Notes: generated by a model from the letters alone, not told the origin. Positions 37,057 to 45,642 are shown, counted from the stretch's first letter. The stretch: DNA of 64,000 nt from Martinezella miluonensis (GCF_900094545.1 NZ_FMAH01000034.1:1-64000); one strand, 5' to 3'. Translations and numbers: made by a program.

Positions 37057-37692
37057 TCAGGCGGCCGGGGCCTGCGACATCGGCTTCAGCGTGTTCATGA
37101 GTGCGCCATAGGGCAGCAGCATGACGAGGCCGACGGTCATCTTGACCGAGAAATCGCCGATCGCCCAGGAAGTCCAGCGCGGTGCCGAGGCGGGGAAAAC
37201 GCCGAGGATCGGAGCCCATTCGATCGCGAACGGATCGTTCGGTCCGAAGAGGACGAAGAAGGGGGCGAAGGCGAAGGAGAAGAAGATCAGCGTATCGAGC
37301 ATCGAGCCGATGAGCGAGCCGAACAGCGGTGCGCGCCACCAGGCCAGACGGCGAAGGCGGTTGAAAACCGAGATGTCGAGCAGCTGGCCGGCGAGATAGG
37401 CCGAACCGGAGGCGATCGCGATGCGCGGCTGTGCGGTATAGAACGACAGCGCGACGCCGACGACGAAGCCGGCAAACACCACCTTGCGCGCGGCCTTCGG
37501 GCCGAACTGGCGGTTGGTCAGATCGGTGATGAGGAAGGCGACCGGATAGGTGAAGGCGCCCCAGGTGAGGATATCCGCAAGATTGATACCGGCGAGCGTC
37601 GCCTGTAGCGGATACTGCACGAGGATATTGGAAGCGACGACGACCAGCGTCATCAGCAGAACGTAGATAAGGGTGCGACGTGCCGTGAGCAT
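37057..37692 (-). CDS. yhhQ: queuosine-precursor transporter (VUT/YhhQ family)
   Basis: Inner-membrane protein of 211 residues with about six helices, of the vitamin-uptake-transporter-related family (COG1738) that imports queuosine precursors such as preQ0/preQ1 for tRNA modification. Recognisable stretches are ILTWGAFTYPVAFLITDLTNR, cut here as FTYPVAFLITDLTNRQFG, the SYLAGQL-type SGSAYLAGQLLDISVF and GSLIGSMLDTLIFF. The start ATG at 37692 is embedded in a predicted preQ1-I riboswitch (37689-37718), which fits the substrate perfectly. rpmB lies upstream on the same strand but is separated by a terminator. Confidence 0.9.
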   Translation of the reverse strand: MLTARRTLIYVLLMTLVVVASNILVQYPLQATLAGINLADILTWGAFTYPVAFLITDLTNRQFGPKAARKVVFAGFVVGVALSFYTAQPRIAIASGSAYLAGQLLDISVFNRLRRLAWWRAPLFGSLIGSMLDTLIFFSFAFAPFFVLFGPNDPFAIEWAPILGVFPASAPRWTSWAIGDFSVKMTVGLVMLLPYGALMNTLKPMSQAPAA

Positions 37693-37718
37693 TTTTTTAT
37701 CCTGGGAGATGCCACCAG
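37689..37718 (-). promoter_or_regulatory. predicted preQ1-I riboswitch overlapping the start codon
   Basis: On the minus strand, stem P1 is CTGG / CCAG (37718-37715 with 37705-37702); the loop GCAT (37712-37709) can pair with ATGC (37692-37689) to make the pseudoknot P2; a 9-base A-rich linker GATAAAAAA joins them; and a C (37706) sits directly before the 3' arm of P1, where the ligand-pairing cytosine of known preQ1-I aptamers lies. Linker length and order match the Thermoanaerobacter aptamer. The AGGA ribosome-binding site and the AUG are both inside the fold, so ligand should switch translation off. Not tested. Confidence 0.72.
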
Positions 37719-37734
37719 TTGAAGGAAACCGGAC

Positions 37735-37776
37735 ATGGAAAAAGGCTTGTCCGGAGATGATCCGTGCAAGCCTTTT
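37735..37776 (-). terminator. intrinsic terminator of rpmB
   Basis: On the minus strand AAAGGCTTG (37775-37767) pairs with CAAGCCTTT (37749-37741); an inner CGGA/TCCG pair extends the stem, and TT plus further pyrimidines follow. It lies 31 bases after the rpmB stop and separates it from the riboswitch of the transporter gene. Confidence 0.8.
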
Positions 37777-37806
37777 AGCCCGTATGCTATCGCGAAGTGT
37801 TAAAGC

Positions 37807-38106
37807 TTAAGCAGCGACTGCAGCTTCAGCGGACTTCTTGACGATCTGACGACGCAGCAGGCGAGCGCGCATGCTGAGTTCGTTTTCGCTTGCCTTGATG
37901 AGGAAAGCGTCCAGACCGCCGCGATGTTCGACCGAGCGAAGCGCTGCTGCGGAAACGCGCAGACGATAGCGCTGGCCGAGAACGTCGGAGATCAGCGTGA
38001 CCTGGCAGAGGTTCGGCAGGAACCGACGCTTGGTTCTGTTGTTGGCGTGGCTGACATTGTTGCCCACGAGGACGGCCTTGCCGGTCAATTCGCACATGCG
38101 GGACAT
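37807..38106 (-). CDS. rpmB: 50S ribosomal protein L28
   Basis: Ribosomal large-subunit protein L28, 99 residues as usual in alphaproteobacteria (longer than the 78-residue E. coli form). It begins with the typical MSRMCELTGK, followed by GNNVSHANNRTKRRFLPNL, visible as NVSHANNRTKRRFLPNL. The basic, Lys/Arg-rich composition fits an rRNA-binding protein. It is a single-gene unit: a consensus-like sigma-70 promoter sits at 38201-38229 and an intrinsic terminator at 37735-37776. Confidence 0.98.
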   Translation of the reverse strand: MSRMCELTGKAVLVGNNVSHANNRTKRRFLPNLCQVTLISDVLGQRYRLRVSAAALRSVEHRGGLDAFLIKASENELSMRARLLRRQIVKKSAEAAVAA

Positions 38107-38200
38107 GGTACACCTACTTTTGTTTTTCTAGGCCATCGGATAAACATCCCGAGCAAAGCCCGGCGCGCAATCCAACAGGCCATAATTGGAAAGTTGCGGT

Positions 38201-38229
38201 TCTATAGTCAGAGCGGCCGGCTGCGTCAA
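38201..38229 (-). promoter_or_regulatory. sigma-70 promoter of rpmB
   Basis: On the minus strand TTGACG (38224-38229), a 17-base spacer, and TATAGA (38201-38206). Both hexamers match the housekeeping consensus at 5 of 6 bases with ideal spacing, about 95 bases before the rpmB start, implying an untranslated leader of roughly 90 bases. Confidence 0.75.
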
Positions 38230-38344
38230 GCTAAACCTTGTGTTTTCCCGCAATTCCGTCAAAAAGCTGCTGTTGTCTGGTGCTCGCAGCAGACGAACAT
38301 AGTGTCTATATATCTTGCCTGACCCTCGTTGAAGGCCCTGAATC

Positions 38345-39121
38345 ATGGTTCAAATTCGGAAGTGGCTTCTCATTTCAGCTATCGTTGCGTCGATGCCATC
38401 GCTGGCATTGGCCGACGTGCTGCGGCATGAAACGCGCTATCGCGTTTCGCTGGCCGGCCTGCCGATCGCCAGAGCGGATTTCAAGACCGAGGTCACCGGC
38501 AAGCAGTTTACGATCCGCGGCAACATTACTTCCGCCGGCCTTGTTGACCTCGTCACTTCTATCGATGCCAGGACGGATGTGAGCGGTGTGGTCAACGATA
38601 GCAAGCTGCAGGCGACGCATTACACGCTGTACTACAAGAGCGGTAAGAAAGAGCGCACCTACGATGTCGGCTATACGAACGGCAACGTGACGTCGAACAC
38701 GATCACGCCGGAGCCGAAGCGGCCGGACAGCTGGATCCCTGTTACTGAGGGGGATCTTAAGTCCGTGCTCGATCCGATTTCCGGCATGATCTTTCCGATC
38801 ACGCCCAGCCTCAATCTCTGCAATCAGACGCTGGCCGTCTTCGATGGCGAGATGCGCCTGGATCTGAAGCTGTCGCCGAAGGGGTCTCATCCCTTCTCGA
38901 CCGACGGCTTCAAGGGCAAGACGGTTGCCTGCGGCGTGCGCTTCACGCCGAAGAGCGGCTATAAAAGCACGCGCAAGGATTATCTCTATCTTGCCAAGAG
39001 CGACAATATGGAGATCTGGTTTGCCAAGGCCGATACCATGAATGTATATGCTCCGGTCTACGTGCGCATACCGACGCAATACGGGACTGTGACGATTACC
39101 GCCGTGAAATACGGCAGCTAG
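38345..39121 (+). CDS. periplasmic DUF3108 protein
   Basis: 258-residue secreted protein with a signal peptide at residues 1-23 (cleavage after ALA, before DVLRHETRY). The rest is a DUF3108 beta-rich domain, recognisable from the starting YRVSLAGLPIARADF and the YYKSGKKERTYDVGY segment. Two cysteines (NLCNQTL, VACGVRF) may form a disulfide. The function of DUF3108 is unknown; it is often found beside rpmB in this group. A short hairpin (39131-39145) follows. Confidence 0.82.
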   Translation: MVQIRKWLLISAIVASMPSLALADVLRHETRYRVSLAGLPIARADFKTEVTGKQFTIRGNITSAGLVDLVTSIDARTDVSGVVNDSKLQATHYTLYYKSGKKERTYDVGYTNGNVTSNTITPEPKRPDSWIPVTEGDLKSVLDPISGMIFPITPSLNLCNQTLAVFDGEMRLDLKLSPKGSHPFSTDGFKGKTVACGVRFTPKSGYKSTRKDYLYLAKSDNMEIWFAKADTMNVYAPVYVRIPTQYGTVTITAVKYGS

Positions 39122-39130
39122 ACCGCCAAA

Positions 39131-39149
39131 CGCTTCGCAGAAGCGCTTT
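39131..39149 (+). terminator. short hairpin after the DUF3108 gene
   Basis: CGCTTC-GCA-GAAGCG (39131-39145) followed by CTTT, 10 bases past the stop. Stem of six pairs with a short T-run, so a possible weak intrinsic terminator. Confidence 0.45.
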
Positions 39150-39173
39150 ACGCCCCTAGCGTTTAATTTCTCC

Positions 39174-39217
39174 GCAATTCCGGACGGAAAGCCGCCGAGC
39201 ACTTTTCCTGGAATTGC
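39174..39217. repeat. RIME1-like repeat, right half only, copy 2
   Basis: 44 bp matching the second palindrome of the larger repeats: GCAATTCCGGACGGAAA...CACTTTTCCTGGAATTGC. The first palindrome is missing, so it is a partial or decayed copy. Lies in the 141-bp gap between the DUF3108 and EamA genes. Confidence 0.75.
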
Positions 39218-39262
39218 TTCAGCGGGCAGAGGGATGCCCGCAGCAACGAGCTGGGGGCAGAG

Positions 39263-40162
39263 TTGAAGTTTCGTGCGACATTGACGGGCTTTTCGGCCAT
39301 TCTGATGTGGTCGTTTCTGGCGCTTTTGACGGTGGCATCCGGCAAGATGCAGCCGTTTCAGCTGCTTGCCATCTGCTTTGCCATCGGCAGCATTCCCGGC
39401 ATCGTCGTGCTACTGTTGCGGCCGGAGCGCCTCAACCTTCTGCGTCAGCCCGCCAAGGTCTGGATAACCGGCATTGCCGGCCTGTTCGGCTATCATTTCC
39501 TCTATTTCACGGCGCTGCGCCATGCGCCGGCGGTGGAGGCGGGGCTGATCGCCTATCTCTGGCCGCTTTTGATCGTCGTCGGTTCGGCCTTGCTGCCGGG
39601 CGAGCGGCTGCGCTGGTATCATATCGTCGGCGCCTTGATGGGGCTCGCGGGCACGGTTCTCATCGTCGGGCGCAACGGCTTTCATTTCGAAGGCGCCTAT
39701 GCGGTCGGCTACGGCGCGGCTTTCCTTTGCGCCTTCACCTGGTCCGGCTACTCGCTGATCACGCGCCGTTTCGAGGCCGTTTCCACCGATGTCGTCACCA
39801 TATTCTGCCTCGTCACGGCTATCCTCTCCTTCTTCTGCCATCTCGGCCTGGAGGAGACCATCTGGCCGGAGAGCGCGGCTCAGTGGATCGCCGTGCTCGG
39901 CCTCGGCCTTTTTCCAGTCGGAGCCGCCTTCTACGCCTGGGATTACGGCGTCAAGAATGGAGATATCCAGATTCTCGGCGCAGCAAGCTATGCCGCACCG
40001 TTGCTGTCGACGCTGATCCTGACGCTTTTCGGCTTTGCCGAGCCGAGCTGGGGCATTGCGCTTGCCTGCCTGCTGGTGACCGGTGGCGCGGTGCTCGCCG
40101 CGCATCGCATGATCCTGCGTCATGGCCGTGCGGAGCAGGTGCAGGCGGAAGCGGCGGAATAG
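39263..40162 (+). CDS. EamA/DMT-family exporter (YddG-like)
   Basis: Inner-membrane protein of 299 residues with about ten hydrophobic helices in two EamA repeats (about 5-135 and 150-290). The stretch GLIAYLWPLLIVVGSALLPGE and the length resemble the YddG group, which exports aromatic amino acids. The probable start is the TTG at 39263, preceded by GGGGGCA; the first ATG in frame (MWSFLALL) would remove part of the first helix. It converges with the esterase gene. Confidence 0.87.
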   Translation: MKFRATLTGFSAILMWSFLALLTVASGKMQPFQLLAICFAIGSIPGIVVLLLRPERLNLLRQPAKVWITGIAGLFGYHFLYFTALRHAPAVEAGLIAYLWPLLIVVGSALLPGERLRWYHIVGALMGLAGTVLIVGRNGFHFEGAYAVGYGAAFLCAFTWSGYSLITRRFEAVSTDVVTIFCLVTAILSFFCHLGLEETIWPESAAQWIAVLGLGLFPVGAAFYAWDYGVKNGDIQILGAASYAAPLLSTLILTLFGFAEPSWGIALACLLVTGGAVLAAHRMILRHGRAEQVQAEAAE

Positions 40163-40183
40163 CTCCGCCGCGATCGCTGCCAG

Positions 40184-41341
40184 CTATTTTCTGAAGACTT
40201 TTTCGAGGAAAGCCGCGAGCGACGGCCGCCAGACGTCCATCTCGTGCTGGAGGTCCGGATATTCGTAGTACTCGTGATTGATCTTCTTCTGGTCGAGCGT
40301 CGCCTTCAGGCCGGCAACGTCCTTGCCAACGACCTGGTCCTTGCTGCCAACGGTTACCGTGAAATTGCGCAATGCCTTGTTGATCTTTTCCGGCTCGTTC
40401 AGCACGGCGTCTACCGCCTTGTTTGGAACGGTCGTGGTGCTGACACCGCTGAAGGTCGCGACCCAGCCGAAGGCGTCCAGATGCGTGAGGCCTGAGATGA
40501 GGGCCTGATATCCGCCCTGCGAGAGCCCGGCAACGGCACGGCCGTCAGCCTCGTTTCGCACCCGATAGTGCGTCTTAATGTATGGGATGAGATCGTCGAT
40601 CAGCTCGCGATCGGCTGCCTCGGCATTGGCCGGATAGAAATTCGCACGACGATCGGCGGCTGGGAAGTTTTCGGCAATCGCGATCGGCACGTCGGTTTCC
40701 GTATCCGGGATAACGACGATCATCGGCTCGATCTTCTTCTCGGCGAGGAGATTGTCGAGCATCTGCGGTGCGCGTCCCTGCGCAACCCAGGAGCCGACCG
40801 TATCGCCGAAGCCGTGATAGAGGTAGAGCACGGGCAGTGGCTCGGAGGCATCGGTGTAGCCGGGCGGAGTGTAGACATACATCTGCCGCTCCGATTCGAG
40901 TGCGTTGGAATGCAGGGTCACCAGCCGTAGATCGCCATGCGGCACGTTGCGGATATCGAGAATGCTGCCGGGCACGAGGATCAGGCTGGTGTTGACCTGC
41001 CGCTGCGGCTTGGGCGCGTTGGTTCCCGTGTCGATGCTGCGGAAGCCGTCGATGTTGAAATAATATTCGTAAAGGTCGGGCTTCAATGCCTCGGTCTTCG
41101 CGTTCCAGGTGCCATCATCACCACGTTGCATGGCGATCGGATCGCGCGAGCCGAGGCCGACGGAGACGGCCTTTGCGCCAGGGGCATAGAGCCGAAAAGT
41201 GATCGAGCCGTCCTTTTCGACCGAGGTGACGAAGTTTTTCAGAGGCTTTTCGGCCGGCGGCGACGCCGGCGCATCAAGGGCAAAGACAGGGGCGCTCATG
41301 ACACAGCCTCCCGCGACGAGCAAAGAAAACAACAATCGCAC
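40184..41341 (-). CDS. secreted esterase with N-terminal E-set domain
   Basis: 385-residue exported hydrolase. Signal peptide residues 1-22 (after VFA). Residues about 35-120 resemble the early-set beta domain (ITFRLYAPGAKAV...) seen in glycogen-branching/isoamylase and Fes-type proteins; residues 150-385 are a tannase/feruloyl esterase (COG2382/Fes, CE1-like) alpha/beta-hydrolase: LPVLYLYHGFGD, the nucleophile elbow GLSQGGYQAL and a His at LQHEMDVW. Likely substrates are ester-linked phenolics or siderophore-type esters; which one is not clear. Single-gene unit. Confidence 0.85.
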   Translation of the reverse strand: MRLLFSLLVAGGCVMSAPVFALDAPASPPAEKPLKNFVTSVEKDGSITFRLYAPGAKAVSVGLGSRDPIAMQRGDDGTWNAKTEALKPDLYEYYFNIDGFRSIDTGTNAPKPQRQVNTSLILVPGSILDIRNVPHGDLRLVTLHSNALESERQMYVYTPPGYTDASEPLPVLYLYHGFGDTVGSWVAQGRAPQMLDNLLAEKKIEPMIVVIPDTETDVPIAIAENFPAADRRANFYPANAEAADRELIDDLIPYIKTHYRVRNEADGRAVAGLSQGGYQALISGLTHLDAFGWVATFSGVSTTTVPNKAVDAVLNEPEKINKALRNFTVTVGSKDQVVGKDVAGLKATLDQKKINHEYYEYPDLQHEMDVWRPSLAAFLEKVFRK

Positions 41342-41454
41342 GAAAAAACCTCCTCCAGATAGATCAATCTTCTCTCTCCCCGTGTGAAGCTGCGACGGTG
41401 CGACGTCTTTTCAAGGCTGCCGGTCCGCGTTTTGTGGCCGCATCTCGCGTGATG

Positions 41455-41901
41455 TCAACGAAAGGCAAGTGAGGTTCGGTCTGAGGCGGGCTTCCAGTCC
41501 GGCGGGGCCATTTCGAAGCTCGAAAACTCGAAGCCGGGGGAGACCGTGCAGCCGACGAGCGTGAATTCGCCGAGGCTTTCGGCGGATTGCCACCAGTTGG
41601 CTGGAATGATGGCCTGCGGGCGCTCGCCCTTTGCCAGATCGGTGCCGAGAACGAGCCTTTCACTCGCCTTGCCGTCCGCCGAACGGTGCAAGGCGAGCGG
41701 CGCGCCGGCGTAGTAGTGCCAGACCTCGGCGGCATCGTGCACCCGGTGCCAATGCGAGCGCTCGCCGGCCTCAAGCAGATAGTAGATCGCCGTGGAGTGG
41801 CCGCGTGCACCGCCATTCTCGTCGCGGAACGTCTGCACGTACCAGCCACCCTCCGGATGCCGCTGCATGGAAAGCGTTTCGATGATCTCTTTCACCTGCA
41901 T
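41455..41901 (-). CDS. DUF985 cupin protein
   Basis: 148-residue protein of the cupin_5 (DUF985) family: HPEGGWYVQTFRD start, SHWHRVHDAAEVWHYYAG with the metal-binding histidines of the cupin, and GCTVSPGFEFSSFEMA near the end. Probably a small double-stranded beta-helix enzyme; activity unknown. Its ATG shares one base with the gloB stop codon (TGATG), so the two are translationally coupled. Confidence 0.87.
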   Translation of the reverse strand: MQVKEIIETLSMQRHPEGGWYVQTFRDENGGARGHSTAIYYLLEAGERSHWHRVHDAAEVWHYYAGAPLALHRSADGKASERLVLGTDLAKGERPQAIIPANWWQSAESLGEFTLVGCTVSPGFEFSSFEMAPPDWKPASDRTSLAFR

Positions 41902-42671
41902 CAGAAATTGTCCTTGCGCTTGCGGATTTCGGCGAAGACCTCGTCATTGCCACGGCTTTCCATCAGCAGGTGGCGGCGGATTGCAGGATCTGCGGCGCGC
42001 AGGAACGGGTTCGTCTCCTTCTCCAGAGCCAGCGTCGTCGGGATGGTGAATTTGCCTTGCGCCCTTAGTGCCTCGATATCGGCAGCGCGTGCTTTCAGCC
42101 GCTCATTGTTGGGATCGATCGTCACCGCAAAGCGGGCGTTGGAGAGCGTGTATTCGTGGCCGAAATAAACGGCCGTTTCGTCCGGCAAGACAGCGAGCTT
42201 TTGCAGCGAGGCCCACATATCAGCCGGCGTTCGCTCGAACAGGCGGCCGCAGCCTAGCGCAAACAGCGTGTCGGCGGCAAAGAGCAGCTTGTCATCGGCG
42301 AAATGATAGCAGACATGACCGGCAGTATGGCCGGGGGTTTCGATGACGTTGACCGTATGGCCGGCGAACTCGAAGCTGTCGCCATCGCCGACGGCGCGAT
42401 CGAGGCCGGGAATGGCGACGGCTTCATTGATCGGGCCGATGATCTGGCAGCCGAATTGCTCTTTCAGCGCGAGATTGCCCTCGACGTGATCGGTGTGGTG
42501 GTGGGTCGTCAGGATATGGCTGATGGTCCAGCCGCGGCGCTTGGCCGCCTTCATGATCGCATCCGCCTCCGGAGCGTCGATCGATGCCGTCAATCCGGTT
42601 TCCGGATCATGGACCAAGACGCCGAAATTGTCGGAACGGCAGATAAATATCTCTAATTCCAATGGCTTCAT
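41901..42671 (-). CDS. gloB: hydroxyacylglutathione hydrolase (glyoxalase II)
   Basis: Metallo-beta-lactamase-fold thioesterase that hydrolyses S-lactoylglutathione to lactate and glutathione in methylglyoxal detoxification. 256 residues, standard size. The metal site motif THHHTDHVEG is intact, followed by the His in TPGHTAGHVCY, Asp in FAADTLFALGCGRLFE and His in YFGHEYT; the C-terminal glutathione-binding region is present. Divergent from the methyltransferase gene, with 89 bp between starts. Confidence 0.95.
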   Translation of the reverse strand: MKPLELEIFICRSDNFGVLVHDPETGLTASIDAPEADAIMKAAKRRGWTISHILTTHHHTDHVEGNLALKEQFGCQIIGPINEAVAIPGLDRAVGDGDSFEFAGHTVNVIETPGHTAGHVCYHFADDKLLFAADTLFALGCGRLFERTPADMWASLQKLAVLPDETAVYFGHEYTLSNARFAVTIDPNNERLKARAADIEALRAQGKFTIPTTLALEKETNPFLRAADPAIRRHLLMESRGNDEVFAEIRKRKDNF

Positions 42672-42760
42672 GATTGAAATCGTCCTCGTCTTTTACGTTG
42701 GTAGAGAATGTAAGTCGTTCGGTCTTGAAGTCCAACGTTCGGCTGATAACATTTGTTTCG

Positions 42761-43504
42761 ATGCACGCCGATATTGTCGATCTCCGCCAGTTTTATCATT
42801 CCGAGCTTGGTCGCTTGGCGGAGCAGTCGATTGCCATGGCGCTTTCCTCCATTTGGGCGCGCATGCCGGAAGAGCGGCTTGTCGGCCTCGGCTATGCCGT
42901 TCCCTATCTCGATCGTTTCCGTGCCGATACCGAGCGCACTTTCGCCTTCATGCCGGCGGGGCAGGGCGCAGTGAACTGGCCGATGGGCTCGGCATCGTCG
43001 ACGGCGCTGATCTTCGATGAAGAGCTGCCCTTGCCGGACAGCTCGATCGACCGTGTGCTGATGGTGCATTCGCTGGAATTTGCCGAGAGCCCGCGCGAGA
43101 CCTTGAAGGAGCTTTGGCGCGTGCTGGCGCCCGGCGGGCGGCTTGTCATCGCCGTACCGAACCGCCGCGGCGTCTGGGCGCGCATGGAGCACACACCGTT
43201 CGGTTCCGGTAGGCCCTATTCGCGCGGCCAGCTGACTTCGCTATTGCGGGAAACCAATTTCACGCCGGGTGCGACGGCCGAAGCGCTGTTTTTCCCGCCC
43301 TCCAAGCTGCGCACCGTGCTGCGGCTGCGCCGCGCTTTCGAACGGATTGGCCGCGCTCTTTGGCCGGCTTTTTCCGGGGTCATCATTGTCGAGGCGCAAA
43401 AGAGGCTCTATCAGGGCCTGCCGGTCGCCGTGCGCGCGTCGCGTCGCGTCTTCGTGCCTGTGCTGGCACCGCGCGGCATTCCGACGACGCGCGATGGCGC
43501 CTGA
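42761..43504 (+). CDS. class I methyltransferase-like protein, degenerate SAM motif
   Basis: 247-residue protein resembling Methyltransf_11 enzymes. The posts are LPDSSIDRVLMVHSLEFAES (motif region II/III) and ELWRVLAPGGRLVIAVPNRRG (motif VI), but the usual glycine-rich motif I (VLDxGCGTG) is replaced by RLVGLGYAVPYLDRF, so SAM binding is altered or done differently. Start at 42761 (MHADIVDL); the frame runs 29 codons further upstream without similarity. It precedes hisC on the same strand. In rhizobia this gene is conserved next to gloB and hisC, but no substrate is known to me. Confidence 0.8.
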   Translation: MHADIVDLRQFYHSELGRLAEQSIAMALSSIWARMPEERLVGLGYAVPYLDRFRADTERTFAFMPAGQGAVNWPMGSASSTALIFDEELPLPDSSIDRVLMVHSLEFAESPRETLKELWRVLAPGGRLVIAVPNRRGVWARMEHTPFGSGRPYSRGQLTSLLRETNFTPGATAEALFFPPSKLRTVLRLRRAFERIGRALWPAFSGVIIVEAQKRLYQGLPVAVRASRRVFVPVLAPRGIPTTRDGA

Positions 43505-43606
43505 TGCGATCGATGAGGCGCTGACACTCGACAAAACTGCGTTTCCGCTTTAATGCGACGAGGTGTTTCAAGCCGGAATTTCCCGGTCCTTCGCAAGGTC
43601 GATCCC

Positions 43607-44716
43607 ATGAGCATGGAAATGAGCAAGCCCGTCCCGCGTTCCGGTATTCTCGACATCGCCGCTTATGTGCCGGGCAAGGAGCATGCGCCGGGCGTCGAGC
43701 GCGTGTTCAAGCTCTCCTCCAACGAGACACCGCTTGGCGCGAGCCCCAAGGCCATCGAAGCCTTCCGTGCGGCTGCCGACCAACTGGAACGGTACCCTGA
43801 CGGACAGGCGAAGGAGCTGCGTCAGGCGCTTGCCGACGTGCACGGGCTGAACATCGCCAACATCCTTTGCGGCAACGGCTCCGACGAGCTGCTCGGCCTG
43901 CTCTGCCACACCTATCTCGGTGCCGGCGACGAAGGCATCATCACCGAGCATGGATTCCTGGTCTACAAGATCCAGATCATGGCTGCCGGCGCGACGCCGG
44001 TGACGGTCAAGGAAAAGGATTGCACGGTCGATGTCGATGCCATCCTTGCCGCCGTTACAAAGAAGACCAAGATGGTCTTCATCGCCAATCCAGGCAATCC
44101 GACCGGCACCTATGTTCCGGTGAGCGAAATCCGCCGCCTGCAGGCGGGCCTGCCGAAGCATGTCATCCTCGTGCTTGACGCAGCCTATGCCGAATATGTT
44201 CGCCGCAACGACTACGAGGCTGGCCTCGAGCTCGTCTCGGCCAACCAGAATGTCGTGATGACCCGCACCTTCTCGAAGGTCTATGGCCTGGCGGCGCTGC
44301 GCGTCGGCTGGATGTATGCGCCGGTCGATATCATCGATGCCGTCAATCGTGTGCGCGGCCCGTTCAACGTGAACAGCGCCGCCATCGCCGCTGGGGCTGC
44401 TGCCGTTCGCGATCAGGCGTTCACGGCTGAGACAGTTGCATTCAATTTGCAGTGGATCGAGAAGGTCACGGCTGCGTTGGAGGCCATCGGCCTCAAGGTA
44501 ACGCCGTCGGTCGCGAACTTCGTTCTGATCCATTTCCCCGACATCGATGGCAAGCGCGCCGTCGCGGCTGACGATTTCCTCACCAGCCGCGGCTATATCG
44601 TGCGGGCGGTTCGCGCCTATGGTTTCCCGAATTCGCTGCGCATGAGCATCGGCACCGAAGAGGCCAATCTCGGCGTCATCGACACGCTGACGGAGTTTAT
44701 GGGACGTAAGGCATGA
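43607..44716 (+). CDS. hisC: histidinol-phosphate / aromatic aminotransferase
   Basis: Fold type I PLP aminotransferase of 369 residues. HisC-family marks: KLSSNETPLGASPKA (N-terminal), NGSDELLGLLCH, NPGNPTGTYV, the LDAAYAEY cofactor segment, and the PLP lysine in TRTFSKVYGLAALRVGW. It transaminates histidinol phosphate, and many members also serve phenylpyruvate/tyrosine; its overlap (ATGA) with a TyrA-type dehydrogenase suggests the aromatic role here. Start placed at 43607 among several ATGs. Confidence 0.92.
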   Translation: MSMEMSKPVPRSGILDIAAYVPGKEHAPGVERVFKLSSNETPLGASPKAIEAFRAAADQLERYPDGQAKELRQALADVHGLNIANILCGNGSDELLGLLCHTYLGAGDEGIITEHGFLVYKIQIMAAGATPVTVKEKDCTVDVDAILAAVTKKTKMVFIANPGNPTGTYVPVSEIRRLQAGLPKHVILVLDAAYAEYVRRNDYEAGLELVSANQNVVMTRTFSKVYGLAALRVGWMYAPVDIIDAVNRVRGPFNVNSAAIAAGAAAVRDQAFTAETVAFNLQWIEKVTAALEAIGLKVTPSVANFVLIHFPDIDGKRAVAADDFLTSRGYIVRAVRAYGFPNSLRMSIGTEEANLGVIDTLTEFMGRKA

Positions 44717-45642
44717 GCACGACCCAGTTCGATCGCATTGCGCTGATCGGCATCGGCCTGATCGGCTCTTCCATCGCCTATGACATCAAGCGGCTGGGCC
44801 TTGCCAAGGAAGTGGTGATCTCGACGCGCAGCGCCGAAACGCTGAAGCGTGCTGAGGAGCTGAAACTCGCCGATCGCTATACGCCGTCCTCGGCTGAAGC
44901 GGTCAAGGGTGCCGATCTGGTCATCGTCTCCGTGCCGGTTGGCGCCTCGGAGAGCGTCGCCAGGGAAATTTCGGCGCAGCTGAAGCCGGGTGCCATCGTC
45001 ACCGACGTCGGTTCGACCAAGGCGTCCGTCATCGCGCAGATGCAGCCGCATATGCCCTCCAACGTGCATTTCATTCCGGGCCATCCGCTGGCGGGCACGG
45101 AGAAATCCGGCCCGGATGCCGGCTTTCCGGGGCTGTTCAAGGGACGCTGGTGCATCTTCACGCCGGTTCCTGGCACCGATGCGGCCGCGATCACGAAGCT
45201 GCGCGATTTCTGGGAAACCCTGGGCTCCCGCGTCGATGAGATGGACCCCGAGCATCACGACAAGGTGCTGGCGATCGTTTCGCATCTGCCGCATCTCATC
45301 GCCTACAACATTGTCGGCACGGCCGACGATCTGGAAACGGTGACCGAGTCGGAAGTCATCAAATATTCGGCCTCGGGTTTCCGCGACTTCACCCGTCTTG
45401 CCGCGTCCGATCCGACCATGTGGCGCGATGTCTGCCTGCACAATCGCGATGCCATTCTGGAGATGCTGTCGCGTTTCTCGGAAGATCTTGCGTCGCTGCA
45501 GCGCGCCATCCGTTGGGGCGAGGGCGACAAGATCTTCGAACTTTTCACCCGCACCCGTGCTATCCGCCGCTCGATCGTCGAGGCCGGCCAGGACGTCGAT
45601 GCACCGGATTTCGGCCGTCATGCCCTGGATGTGAAGGAATAG
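44713..45642 (+). CDS. tyrC: prephenate/arogenate dehydrogenase
   Basis: NAD(P)-dependent oxidative decarboxylation of prephenate or arogenate in tyrosine synthesis. 309 residues: Rossmann loop IGIGLIGSSIAYDI at residues about 12-25, DLVIVSVPVG, DVGSTKASV, the GHPLAGTEKSGPDAG active-site loop, and the HLPHLIAYN helix of the TyrA C-terminal domain. No chorismate mutase domain and no ACT domain are attached. Starts in a 4-bp ATGA overlap with hisC, so both are made from one mRNA. Confidence 0.94.
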   Translation: MSTTQFDRIALIGIGLIGSSIAYDIKRLGLAKEVVISTRSAETLKRAEELKLADRYTPSSAEAVKGADLVIVSVPVGASESVAREISAQLKPGAIVTDVGSTKASVIAQMQPHMPSNVHFIPGHPLAGTEKSGPDAGFPGLFKGRWCIFTPVPGTDAAAITKLRDFWETLGSRVDEMDPEHHDKVLAIVSHLPHLIAYNIVGTADDLETVTESEVIKYSASGFRDFTRLAASDPTMWRDVCLHNRDAILEMLSRFSEDLASLQRAIRWGEGDKIFELFTRTRAIRRSIVEAGQDVDAPDFGRHALDVKE

